Source: Prosthecobacter vanneervenii (GTDB taxonomy: Bacteria > Verrucomicrobiota > Verrucomicrobiia > Verrucomicrobiales > Verrucomicrobiaceae). Taken from it: a stretch of 64,000 nt of DNA. Position 1 is the stretch's first letter. Each line of letters starts with the position of its first letter. Below, one piece after another: positions 54,352 to 62,707 of this stretch. Position numbers and translations under genes: made by a program. The stretch spans positions 338,331 through 402,330 of the forward strand of contig NZ_JACHIG010000006.1 of the NCBI RefSeq assembly GCF_014203095.1, read 5' to 3'. Under the pieces are notes generated by a model. It did not search any database. It was not told the DNA's origin and was given only the letters and a program-made list of their open reading frames with translations.

Positions 54352-54464
54352 GGGGGAAATCGGAGGTCTGAAGGTGGGCAGAAGATCTGGAGGAAAGACG
54401 TTCGGAGACTACGCTTCCCGAGGCCTCTGCTTCCTGATCTTTTTTGACGGCGCAGCCACCGCTC

Positions 54465-56228
54465 CTACTTGCGCTGGCGCAGACCCACATAAGTCAGCAC
54501 CACGCCCACGAGCAGGTGCACTCCCAGCATGGTCATGGCGATGTTTGGGGCTGCAAACCATGTGCGCGTCAGTTTGTCGATGGGGGAGAAGAAGGCGGTC
54601 TTCTCCATCGAGTCGATGATGCCAGACCAGCCGTAATGGGCGGTCACAAAGGGGTGCACGATGTGCCCCAGCACCTGCGGGAGCCCGAGCAGGCCGCCAC
54701 AGAGGATCACATTAGCAAAGAGCACGGTCAGGGAGATGCTGTGGGCGCTTTCCTTGCTGTTGGCGCTGGCGGAGATGCCCAGGCAGACGGCGGCAAAGGC
54801 CGCACCAGAGAGCGCGGGCAGCACTAGCTTGGGCAGGCCGGCCCCCGGGAGGCCGCCTGAGACGATGTCGAGAAACATCTCCATCCAGATGCTTTGCACC
54901 AGAACGATGGGCAGCATGAAGAGCAGGGAGCCCAGCAGCCAGGCAAAGGGGCGCACGCCGCCGATGCGCTCGCGCTCATAGATGGCGCGTCGCTCGGAGA
55001 TCTCACGTGCTCCCAGGCGCAGGGCCATGAAGAGCACCAGCAGGATCTGGATGAGCACGATCATGGAGGCAGTGTGGGAGGCGGGCCAGAGCGTGTCCGC
55101 GGCGGAGGTTCCGCTACGCACTTCCTTCAGCGCTTTCAGGTTGGGCAGCAGCAGCAGTGCGGCCAGGGCAGGCGCGCCCACCAGCAGGGACACGTGGGTG
55201 ATCCAGTCCTTGGGCGTGCGGCGCAGCAGTGACCAGCGGCGCTTTACCAGATGCTGCACTTGGCTGAAAAGGCCGGGCAGCGGAAGGGTGGGGCGCGTCT
55301 CGTCCACGGTGGTTTTGCGGGACTCGGGCTCCTCAGAGCCATCCTCCTTCTGCATGAGAAGGGTGCGCTCTTCCTCTCCGGGATCTTCGTCGCCGGCAGA
55401 GAGTTTTTCAGCGGCGCTGCCACCGAGCTTGAAGGCGGCGTAGTAGGCCTCGCGGTGCTTCATCCAGGAGTCACCCCAGCGCTGGGCGGGGCGCTTGGCC
55501 AGACGGGCATAGACCTCGTCGTAGGTAGGTACGGAGAAGTAGTGAGGCACGGCGCGCGCAGGGCCGTGAAAGGCCACGTAGCCTTCGTTCATCACCACCA
55601 CGGTGTCATACGCGCCGAGGTTGGCCAGGGAGTCAGTGGCGTGAATGACGATGCGGTCCGGGCGGTCTGCGGCCACCAGCTTGAGCAGTGCTTCAAATTC
55701 ACGCTCGCTGCGCACATCCAGTCCTACGGTGAAGTCATCGCACAGCACCAGCAACGGATCTGCCACCAGCGCCAGTCCCAGCTTGAGCCGGCGGCGCTGT
55801 GGCAGGGCCAGGGCGGAGGTTCGCTCTGTGGCGATGTTTTCCAGCCCCACCGTCACCAGCACATGGGAGACGCGCGAGATTACCTCGTCACGCGTGCTGC
55901 CTGCTCCACGCAGCATGGCCGCGCTGGAGAGGTTTTCCCGCACGGTGAGGTGCTCGATCAGGCCGTCGTCTCCGGCGGGCACCCAGCCGAGTTGGTTGGG
56001 GTGCAGCGGCTGCTTGAGGAAATCGCTGCCACGCAGGGAGAGGGTGCCGGCCTCGGGCTCGATGAGTCCTGCCAGGATGCGCAGCAGGGAGGTCTTGCCG
56101 CTGCCGGAAGGCCCGATCAATGCCAGCACATGGCCGCCCGGCGCGGAGAAGCTGACCTGCTCCAGCACACGGAGAGGCTCCTTGTTCTTTCCGGGAACCA
56201 CATAGGAGAGATTGTTGATTTCGAGCAT
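54465..56228 (-). CDS. ABCG-like half transporter with degenerate ATPase motifs
   Basis: Fusion of an ABC ATPase and an ABC2-type permease, 587 residues, in the order of eukaryotic ABCG/bacterial ABC2 half transporters. Walker A GPSGSGKT (39-46) is intact. The Q-loop glutamine is replaced (GWVPAGDDG, 81-89). The signature LSGGQ reads ALALPQRRR (139-147), and Walker B reads LVLCDDFTVGLD, with aspartate at 164 where the catalytic glutamate should be. The switch histidine is present in RIVIHATDS. A Glu-rich linker (270-310) leads to six predicted membrane helices from about 345. ATP binding seems possible, hydrolysis doubtful. Divergent from uxaA; the GcvH-like gene follows it. Confidence 0.82.
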   Translation of the reverse strand: MLEINNLSYVVPGKNKEPLRVLEQVSFSAPGGHVLALIGPSGSGKTSLLRILAGLIEPEAGTLSLRGSDFLKQPLHPNQLGWVPAGDDGLIEHLTVRENLSSAAMLRGAGSTRDEVISRVSHVLVTVGLENIATERTSALALPQRRRLKLGLALVADPLLVLCDDFTVGLDVRSEREFEALLKLVAADRPDRIVIHATDSLANLGAYDTVVVMNEGYVAFHGPARAVPHYFSVPTYDEVYARLAKRPAQRWGDSWMKHREAYYAAFKLGGSAAEKLSAGDEDPGEEERTLLMQKEDGSEEPESRKTTVDETRPTLPLPGLFSQVQHLVKRRWSLLRRTPKDWITHVSLLVGAPALAALLLLPNLKALKEVRSGTSAADTLWPASHTASMIVLIQILLVLFMALRLGAREISERRAIYERERIGGVRPFAWLLGSLLFMLPIVLVQSIWMEMFLDIVSGGLPGAGLPKLVLPALSGAAFAAVCLGISASANSKESAHSISLTVLFANVILCGGLLGLPQVLGHIVHPFVTAHYGWSGIIDSMEKTAFFSPIDKLTRTWFAAPNIAMTMLGVHLLVGVVLTYVGLRQRK

Positions 56229-56319
56229 ATCAGCCGAACTAAGCCGGTCTGGCAGGTGGAGGAAAGTTCAAAATTCAGCCTTCCCTTTACCCCGGCCTGC
56301 TTTTAATGGCACCGAAACC

Positions 56320-57969
56320 ATGGCCACCATTCTCCAAGTCCACCCTGCTGACGACGCTATCGTCGCGCTTTCAGATCTCGCCGCAGGCTCCGCTCCCTCT
56401 CTGAACGGCCGTAGCTGGACGCTGCGGGAAAAAATTCCCGCCAAGCAAAAATTTGCCGCGCATGACTTTGCCGTGGGGGATCTGGTCACCATGTACGGCG
56501 TCACAGTCGGCCGGGCCACTCAGCCCATCGCCGAGGGGGCTCTCATCCACACGCACAATGTGGTGCATGCCACCTCCGCCTTCAGCGGCAAGCAGCGCGA
56601 CTATGTGTGGACGCCGCCGGATGTCTCCAAGTGGCAGGGGCGCAGCTTTCAGGGCTTCAAGCGTAGCGTGGGCCCCGCCGGAACGGCCAACTACTGGCTC
56701 GTCATCCCCTTAGTGTTCTGCGAAAACCGCAACCTCGCCTTCATGCGCGAGGCCCTGACCCGAAGCCTCGGCTACGGCAAGACGTCGTCTTACGAGCGCT
56801 TCGCTCAGCGACTGGTGGAGATGCACCGCGCCGGTGCCACCAAGGCGCAGATGGATCCCGCCCTGCTGGAGGAGGAAAAGTCCGCCGCTGAGGCGCGCGT
56901 TTTCAAAAACATCGACGGCGTGAAGTTTCTGGAGCACGGCCTCGGCTGTGGCGGCACGCGGCAGGATGCCCAGGCCCTCTGCCGCCTCCTCGCCGGTTAC
57001 ATCCACAGCTCCAATGTGGCCGGTGCCACCATCCTCAGCCTCGGCTGCCAGCATGCGCAGGTCAGCCTGCTGGAGAGCGAGATGGCCGCGCTCTATCCGA
57101 AGCTGGAAAAGCCGCTGCTCATCTACGAGCAGCAGAAATGCAAATCCGAGCGCGACATGATGGCCGACGCCATCCGCGACACCTTTGTGCATCTGGCTGC
57201 CGCCAATGAGCAGACGCGGGAGCCCTGCCCGCTGAGCGATCTCATCATGGCCGTGGAATGCGGTGGCAGTGATGGCTTCTCCGGCATCTCAGCCAATCCC
57301 GCCATCGGCCACACCGCCGATCTCCTCGCCGCTCTCGGCGGCGCGCCGGTGCTGAGCGAATTTCCCGAACTCTGCGGTGTGGAGCAGAGCCTCAGCGACC
57401 GCTGCGTGACCGCCGCGCTCGCAGAAAAATTTGTGGGCCTCATGCGCGCATATGAAGGCGCGGCGCAGGCCTGCGGCTCAGGCTTCGATGCCAACCCTAG
57501 CCCGGGAAATATCCGCGACGGCCTCATCACCGATGGCATCAAGTCCGCCGGCGCAGCCAAAAAAGGCGGCACCAGCCCCATTGTGGACGTGCTGGACTAC
57601 GCCGAGCCCATCCGCCAGCGCGGCGGCCTCACGCTCTACTGCACCCCTGGCAATGACGTCGAAAGCACCACCGCCTTGGCTGGTGGCGGCTGCAACATGA
57701 TGCTCTTCACCACCGGCCTCGGCACTCCCACCGGCAACCCCGTCTGCCCCACCCTCAAAATCTCCACCAACAGCGATCTCGCGAAGCGCATGCCCGACAT
57801 CATCGACTTCGACACCGGTCCCATCATCACCGGAGAAAAATCCGTTGAACAAATGGGCGAGGAAATGCTGGAACTCGTCATCGCGACAGCGAGCGGTGAG
57901 TACACGCCAAAGGCAGTCGCGCTGGGGCAGGATGACTTTCTGCCGTGGAAAAGAGGGGTGAGTTTGTGA
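56320..57969 (+). CDS. uxaA: Altronate dehydratase family protein (UxaA, fused form)
   Basis: Enzyme of 549 residues for dehydration of D-altronate to 2-keto-3-deoxygluconate in hexuronate breakdown. It carries an N-terminal SAF domain (about 1-105; VGDLVTMYGVTVGRA and LIHTHNVVHAT) and the C-terminal UxaA/GarD domain with FLEHGLGCGGTRQDAQ, SLGCQHAQ, MAVECGGSDGFSGISANPAIG and NDVESTTALAGGGCNMMLF. The start at 56320 follows an upstream TTTAAT; the frame is open 36 codons further. No uxaB or kdgK is in the window, but a PL6 lyase lies 1.3 kb downstream. Galactarate dehydratase is an alternative. Confidence 0.9.
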   Translation: MATILQVHPADDAIVALSDLAAGSAPSLNGRSWTLREKIPAKQKFAAHDFAVGDLVTMYGVTVGRATQPIAEGALIHTHNVVHATSAFSGKQRDYVWTPPDVSKWQGRSFQGFKRSVGPAGTANYWLVIPLVFCENRNLAFMREALTRSLGYGKTSSYERFAQRLVEMHRAGATKAQMDPALLEEEKSAAEARVFKNIDGVKFLEHGLGCGGTRQDAQALCRLLAGYIHSSNVAGATILSLGCQHAQVSLLESEMAALYPKLEKPLLIYEQQKCKSERDMMADAIRDTFVHLAAANEQTREPCPLSDLIMAVECGGSDGFSGISANPAIGHTADLLAALGGAPVLSEFPELCGVEQSLSDRCVTAALAEKFVGLMRAYEGAAQACGSGFDANPSPGNIRDGLITDGIKSAGAAKKGGTSPIVDVLDYAEPIRQRGGLTLYCTPGNDVESTTALAGGGCNMMLFTTGLGTPTGNPVCPTLKISTNSDLAKRMPDIIDFDTGPIITGEKSVEQMGEEMLELVIATASGEYTPKAVALGQDDFLPWKRGVSL

Positions 57970-57992
57970 GGCCGTGCTACTCAGATTAGACG

Positions 57993-58769
57993 CTATGCCG
58001 TAATATGGCGGATGACTCCGGCAACAGTGATACAATATTTCTGGCCGAATATCGGACGGCGTAAGGCAATCAGAGTTTCATTGGCATTCTGCTGCGAAAG
58101 CTTTCCACTTAGAGGTATGATATAATCAGTCTGTCCTACAGACTTGACCCCATAGTGCATGCAATGGGCGAGCAGTTCTTCCAATGTAGGAATGAGATCA
58201 TCGTGCTTTCTCGCGAAGTCTTGTGTCCAAGAATGAGCCGAACTTAGATATCCTAGATTCTTGGGGCCACTCACTGAATTCATATCCAGCCCAAGGTCCA
58301 GGTGCTGGTAGCACTCGATTTGCCGTCTAATATACCGAGCAAGAGACTCAAGAACTTCCGATGAAGCGTTGGATAGTAAGGTTTCAGTGTTTTCAATTTC
58401 ATCAGGGTAATCTCGAAGGTCCTTTTTCACCTCATCGTACGCAGCGGAAGAGCATCTGATCTTACCAATCAGAGAGCGGAGGGACTCTGAAATGCCTGGA
58501 TGTTCAATCAGCTCATAGGCATCGGCCCACCCTGATCGGTCAAATGGGAGCTCCAACAAGCGAAGTAGGCCTTCTTTTTCGGCAAAGCCTGAGCCGTACC
58601 AGATAAGAAAGGGAATGCGTTCATGCAATGGCATCTTTTCAACGGTGCTCATCTCACCCGCTGATCCATATTTTGTTTCGATTGCGGCCGCGATGGCGTT
58701 GCACAATTCAAAGTCTGTGGCCCGGGCGCATGCGGACCAAAATGGGCTGGGTTTGTTAAGTTGATGCAT
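57993..58769 (-). CDS. Hypothetical protein of lower GC content
   Basis: Protein of 258 residues that I do not recognise with certainty. PFLIWYGSGFAEKEGLLRLL and the helical stretch SNASSEVLESLARYIRR resemble, loosely, the helical DMP19/DUF4375 family, found as immunity-like or cargo proteins. There is no signal peptide or membrane segment. Its base composition is clearly less GC-rich than the genes around it, with codon choices such as ATA, AGA and TTA that are rare elsewhere here. This suggests recent acquisition. It lies between uxaA (convergent, 23 bases) and the glyoxalase gene (21 bases upstream on the same strand), which bracket it tightly. Confidence 0.6.
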   Translation of the reverse strand: MHQLNKPSPFWSACARATDFELCNAIAAAIETKYGSAGEMSTVEKMPLHERIPFLIWYGSGFAEKEGLLRLLELPFDRSGWADAYELIEHPGISESLRSLIGKIRCSSAAYDEVKKDLRDYPDEIENTETLLSNASSEVLESLARYIRRQIECYQHLDLGLDMNSVSGPKNLGYLSSAHSWTQDFARKHDDLIPTLEELLAHCMHYGVKSVGQTDYIIPLSGKLSQQNANETLIALRRPIFGQKYCITVAGVIRHITA

Positions 58770-58790
58770 GATGAAATAATCTTCCTTGGC

Positions 58791-59162
58791 TCACCCCTCC
58801 GTCTCTGAATGCAGCGCAATGCAGTTCCCCTCCGAATCCAGCACCTCAGCACGAAATCCATATTCCCCGATCGAGTGCACATCCGTCTGCACCGTTCCAC
58901 CATTCGCGCGCACCGCTGCCACGGCTTCTCTCAGCCGACCGTTGACGTCGAAGTAGATCATGATGCCGTCGGCGGAGGGTTTGAAATCCTTCACCACCAC
59001 CACGCAGCCCTGCTGCCCTCCATCCGCCGTCGGCAGCATCGCCGTGGGCACCCCGCCAAAGCTTTCCTCCTTCAGCTCCCGGCCCAGCACGGCGGAGTAG
59101 AAACGGATGGCACGTGCAAGGTCGGTGGCCGGGATGTCGAACCAGACGAGATTGGGCTTCAT
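58791..59162 (-). CDS. Glyoxalase/VOC-family protein
   Basis: Small protein of 123 residues with the vicinal-oxygen-chelate fold. LVWFDIPATDLARAIRFYSA, then LGRELKEESFGGVPTAMLPT, then the second half DGIMIYFDVNGRLREAVAAV and FRAEVLDSEGNCIALHSE show the two babbab units. The single-domain form usually dimerises and binds a metal or small ligand; the role is unknown. The start at 59162 (MKPNLVWFD) fits the fold; the open frame runs 125 codons upstream without looking like protein. It is divergent from the PL6 lyase gene. Confidence 0.85.
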   Translation of the reverse strand: MKPNLVWFDIPATDLARAIRFYSAVLGRELKEESFGGVPTAMLPTADGGQQGCVVVVKDFKPSADGIMIYFDVNGRLREAVAAVRANGGTVQTDVHSIGEYGFRAEVLDSEGNCIALHSETEG

Positions 59163-59271
59163 GGGTGGGAGGATGTCAGTCAGCTTGGAAGAAAGCAAAT
59201 GGCATGCTTGTGACATGCGGGTGGAAATCAAGCTTGCCGCCGGTTGGGGTGTCATCCTTAATCCGGTCGCC

Positions 59272-60492
59272 ATGCGCCGCGTCCTTCTAGCCTTTATTTT
59301 TTCTCTTCCAGCTCTTGCCCGCGACATCCCTGTGGCTGATGCCGCTGCCTTTGAATCTGCCGCCAAGTCGGTGCAGGCTGGGGATACACTGATCTTAAAA
59401 GAGGGCACTTGGGCAGATGCGCGGCTGAAGTTGGTGGCCGAGGGCACTGCGCAAAAGCCTGTCACGATCAAGGCGCAGACAGCGGGCAGGGTCATCTTCA
59501 CCGGAGATTCCCGCCTCTCCGTCGGCGGCTCCCACATCGTCGTGGATGGTCTGTGGTTTCAAAACCCTACGGGCGAGCAGGTCATCGAGCTGCGCAAGGA
59601 CTCCAAGCAGCTCGCCTCTGACTCCCGCATCACCAACTGCGCCGTCACCAACGACACCCAGCTCACCTCCACAAAGTCCTCACAGTTCGTCTCCATCTAC
59701 GGCGCACGCAATCGCGTGGACCACTGCTACATCGCCGGCAAGACCACGCAGGGTACGACCCTCGTCGTCTGGCTCTCAAACGAAGCCAAGGATCAAGGCA
59801 GGCACCAGATCGATCACAATCACTTCGGTCCCCGCCCCCGCCTCGGCCAAAACGGCGGCGAAACCATCCGCCTGGGCGACAGCAAGACCTCCATGCAGAC
59901 CGCCTCCTGCGTGGTCGAGCAAAACCTCTTTGAGCAGTGCGATGGCGAGGCCGAGTGCATCTCCAACAAATCCTGCGGCAACCTCTACCGCTACAACACT
60001 TTCAAGTCCGTCTCCGGCACGCTGACCCTGCGTCATGGCAATGGCTGCACCGTGGAGAAGAACGTCTTTCTCGGCGGCAAAGCCAAGGGCAGCGGTGGTG
60101 TGCGCGTGATCGGCGAGGACCACATCGTCACCGGCAACTACTTTGAAGATCTCGCCGGAGACAAAGAGCGCAGCGCCATGTGCTTCATGCTCGGCATTCC
60201 GGACTCCGTGCCCAGCGGCTACTTCCAGGTGAAGCGCGCCAAGGTGACCGGCAACACCTTTGTAAACTGCGCACACAACATCCTCATCGGTCAGGAGGGG
60301 GACAAAAAAGCCGTACTGCCTCCTCTGGAGACAGTGATCAGCGGCAACACCATCCAGACCACGAAAGGCGAGGCCTTTGAGATCAAATGCGCCGTGGATG
60401 GCGTGACCATGAAAGACAACAAGACCGGCAAAGAGATCGCAAAGCCCGGGCTGCCTTTTCAGGCTGAAGCCGCCGGTCCGGCATGGAAGTAG
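59272..60492 (+). CDS. Polysaccharide lyase family 6 (alginate lyase / chondroitinase B type)
   Basis: Secreted beta-helix lyase of 406 residues with a signal peptide (MRRVLLAFIFSLPALA). PL6 signatures are ADAAAFESAAKSVQAGDTLI, NGGETIRLGDS, the catalytic lysine in ECISNKSCGNLYRYNTF and the catalytic arginine in LTLRHGNGC. A typical PL6 N-terminal strand set follows. Enzymes of this family cleave alginate or dermatan-type uronates by beta-elimination. Alginate-type substrates would give uronates that UxaA-linked routes could use. Start from ATG 59272; the frame is open 55 codons further upstream over the glyoxalase gene. Confidence 0.92.
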   Translation: MRRVLLAFIFSLPALARDIPVADAAAFESAAKSVQAGDTLILKEGTWADARLKLVAEGTAQKPVTIKAQTAGRVIFTGDSRLSVGGSHIVVDGLWFQNPTGEQVIELRKDSKQLASDSRITNCAVTNDTQLTSTKSSQFVSIYGARNRVDHCYIAGKTTQGTTLVVWLSNEAKDQGRHQIDHNHFGPRPRLGQNGGETIRLGDSKTSMQTASCVVEQNLFEQCDGEAECISNKSCGNLYRYNTFKSVSGTLTLRHGNGCTVEKNVFLGGKAKGSGGVRVIGEDHIVTGNYFEDLAGDKERSAMCFMLGIPDSVPSGYFQVKRAKVTGNTFVNCAHNILIGQEGDKKAVLPPLETVISGNTIQTTKGEAFEIKCAVDGVTMKDNKTGKEIAKPGLPFQAEAAGPAWK

Positions 60493-60537
60493 CTGCCCGG
60501 AGTTCTTGTTTCCATTTCTGCCTGCTTCCCTCTCCTC

Positions 60538-60912
60538 ATGCGTACCAACGTCCTCGGCAAACCTCTCACCTGCTGCTGTCGCAAACCGATGACCGGCTTT
60601 TATCGCGATGGCTACTGCCGCACCGGTCCCGGAGATGTGGGCCTGCACACCGTGTGCATCGAGGCCACGGCTCAGTTTCTGCATTTCTCCATGATGCGGG
60701 GAAATGACCTGATCACACCCGCGCCGGAATGGGACTTTCCTGGGCTCAAGCCCGGCGACCGCTGGTGCCTGTGTGTCTCACGCTGGGCGGAGGCCCTCGC
60801 CGCCGGCGTCGCGCCGCCAGTTTGTCTCTCCGCCACACACGAGTCCGCCCTGGAGTGGGTGGACCTGGAAGATCTGCGCGCACATGCGCTGGATGATCCA
60901 GGGCCGGAATGA
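60538..60912 (+). CDS. DUF2237 family protein
   Basis: Protein of 124 residues matching DUF2237 almost throughout: NVLGKPLTCCCRKPMTGFYR, then DGYCRTGPGDVGLHTVCIEA, then RGNDLITPAPEWDFPGLKPG and DRWCLCVSRWAEA. The family is conserved and cysteine-rich in bacteria and plants; its function is unknown. It follows the PL6 gene by 45 bases on the same strand, and is convergent with uvrC. Confidence 0.93.
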   Translation: MRTNVLGKPLTCCCRKPMTGFYRDGYCRTGPGDVGLHTVCIEATAQFLHFSMMRGNDLITPAPEWDFPGLKPGDRWCLCVSRWAEALAAGVAPPVCLSATHESALEWVDLEDLRAHALDDPGPE

Positions 60913-60939
60913 TGAATAGCGTATCGCGCGGATGCGCGC

Positions 60940-62559
60940 TCACCGACTCGCGAGGAAATCGATCACCTGTTGCGCCAGCGTGCTGCTGATGCCGGGCACT
61001 TTGGCGATCTGCTCCACGGTGGCTTTGCGCAGGCGGGCCACGGAGCCAAAGGCCTTGAGCAGCGCCGCCTTGCGTGTCTTGCTGATGCCCGGGCAGTCAT
61101 CCAAAATGCTCTCGGCCACACGGCGTCCCAGCAGCAGCTGGTGGTAGCCGTTGGCCCAGCGGTGCGCCTCATCACGAATGCGCTGCAGCAGCTTCAGCGC
61201 ACCGCGCTCGTGCGGGATGATGACGGGATGGCTCTCGCCAGGACGGTACACTTCTTCGTTTTCCTTGGCCAGGCCGATGATGGGCAGCTCATGCAGGCCC
61301 AGCTTTTGCAGCTCCGCTACAGCCATGCCCAGCTGGCCTTTGCCACCGTCCACGATGACGAGATCCGGCAGGCGGATGAAGGTGGGCGTGCGCTCCGAGG
61401 CTTCCGATTCTCTGTCTCCCTCTTCTGCAAAGGCTTCGTCATTTTCCAGCCGACGCATGGCCTCCAGCGGAGACTCCTGTGAAAAATCAGCATCCGCGCC
61501 AGCAGCCTTGCGGCCTAGCAGGAGGATGCGCGAAAAGCGGCGGCGGATGACTTCCGCCATGCTGATGAAGTCGTTTTGTCCTGAGACGGACTTGATGCGG
61601 TAGCGGCGGTAGTTGGAGTTGTCCGGCACGCCGTTTTTAAAGCGCACCATACTGGCCACGCAGTGCGCGGTGCCGATGTTGGCAATGTCAAAGCACTCCA
61701 TCACGAGCGGCGGCTTTTCCAGGTGCAGCAGTTCCTTCAGCTCCTGCACATCCGCCATCGGGTCGATGGTGCGCACGACCCGCGCACGAGCGCCGCGCTC
61801 AAAGGTGCGGGAGGGGATGAGCGTCTTGCGGAAGTCCTCGATCATGTCTCGCAACTCGGCGGCTTTTTCAAAGTCCAGCTTGGCGGCGGCATGCTGCATC
61901 TCCTCCTCCAGCGCGGTCACGAGGTCCTTGGATTTTCCTTCCAGAAACTCGCAGGCCTGCTCCATGCGCTGGCGGTACTCCTCCAGCGAGATCCGCAGGA
62001 TGCAGGGCGCGGAGCAGTTTTTGATGATGTCGTTGGAGCAGTGTTTGTAGTCCGCCTCTCCTGGGCGTAGCGGGCGGCACACGCGGAGGCCGAATTTCTT
62101 GTTCAACCAGTTCAGCGTGGTGCGCAGCGCCATGCCGTGGGGGAAGGGGCCAAAGTACCGCGCGCCGTCGTCCTTCTTCAGCCGCGTGGTGGAGAGGCGT
62201 GGAATGGCATCGCCAAAGTGCACGCGCACGAGCATGTAGCGCTTGTCATCGCGGAAGGTCACATTGTACCGCGGCCGGAATTCCTTGATCAGCTTGCCTT
62301 CCAGCAGCAGGGCCTCGGTGTTGTTGCGCACCTCATGCAGGTCAAAGTCCCAGATGCTGGCGATTAGGGCGCGCGTCTTGCGGTCGGCCATGCGCGAGCG
62401 CGCCGGGGTGAAGTAATTCGCCAGCCGTTTGCGCAGGTCCCGTGCCTTGCCCACATAGATGACGGTGCCCAGCCGGTCGCGCATGATGTACACACCGGGC
62501 ACGTGGGGCACGTCGCGGAGTTTGGCGATGAGATTGGGCCTTGGAATGGGTGGGGGCAT
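60940..62559 (-). CDS. uvrC: Excinuclease ABC subunit C
   Basis: Endonuclease that makes both incisions in nucleotide excision repair, 539 residues (E. coli: 610). Order: GIY-YIG domain with PHVPGVYIMRDRLGTVIYVG (about 18-37) and the catalytic arginine in ARDLRKRLANYF, cysteine-rich segment KHCSNDIIKNCSAPCI, UVR domain, then the RNase H-like C-nuclease with MECFDIANIG and LPDLVIVDGGKGQLG, and a final helix-hairpin-helix pair (DDCPGISKTRKAALLK, KVPGISSTLAQQVI). All parts are present; the shorter length comes from tighter linkers. It starts 148 bases after the cyclase stop on the same strand. Confidence 0.95.
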   Translation of the reverse strand: MPPPIPRPNLIAKLRDVPHVPGVYIMRDRLGTVIYVGKARDLRKRLANYFTPARSRMADRKTRALIASIWDFDLHEVRNNTEALLLEGKLIKEFRPRYNVTFRDDKRYMLVRVHFGDAIPRLSTTRLKKDDGARYFGPFPHGMALRTTLNWLNKKFGLRVCRPLRPGEADYKHCSNDIIKNCSAPCILRISLEEYRQRMEQACEFLEGKSKDLVTALEEEMQHAAAKLDFEKAAELRDMIEDFRKTLIPSRTFERGARARVVRTIDPMADVQELKELLHLEKPPLVMECFDIANIGTAHCVASMVRFKNGVPDNSNYRRYRIKSVSGQNDFISMAEVIRRRFSRILLLGRKAAGADADFSQESPLEAMRRLENDEAFAEEGDRESEASERTPTFIRLPDLVIVDGGKGQLGMAVAELQKLGLHELPIIGLAKENEEVYRPGESHPVIIPHERGALKLLQRIRDEAHRWANGYHQLLLGRRVAESILDDCPGISKTRKAALLKAFGSVARLRKATVEQIAKVPGISSTLAQQVIDFLASR

Positions 62560-62707
62560 CTAGGAGCAGGAAAGAATAAACGAATGCAGACGGCGCCGGG
62601 ATAGCGGAATGAGAACTGAAGGGCGGCAGGTCAGCGCCGCCCATCATCCCAGATCCTGCCCGCCCTGGCAAATCAGCCCTGCTTTGAGCATACGCTTTTT
62701 GCTTGCC

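Noticed and set aside
62621..62642. Inverted repeat GGGCGGC/GCCGCCC between the cyclase and uvrC
   Set aside because: Eight-base loop, no T-run on either strand, and such short GC pairs are expected by chance here.
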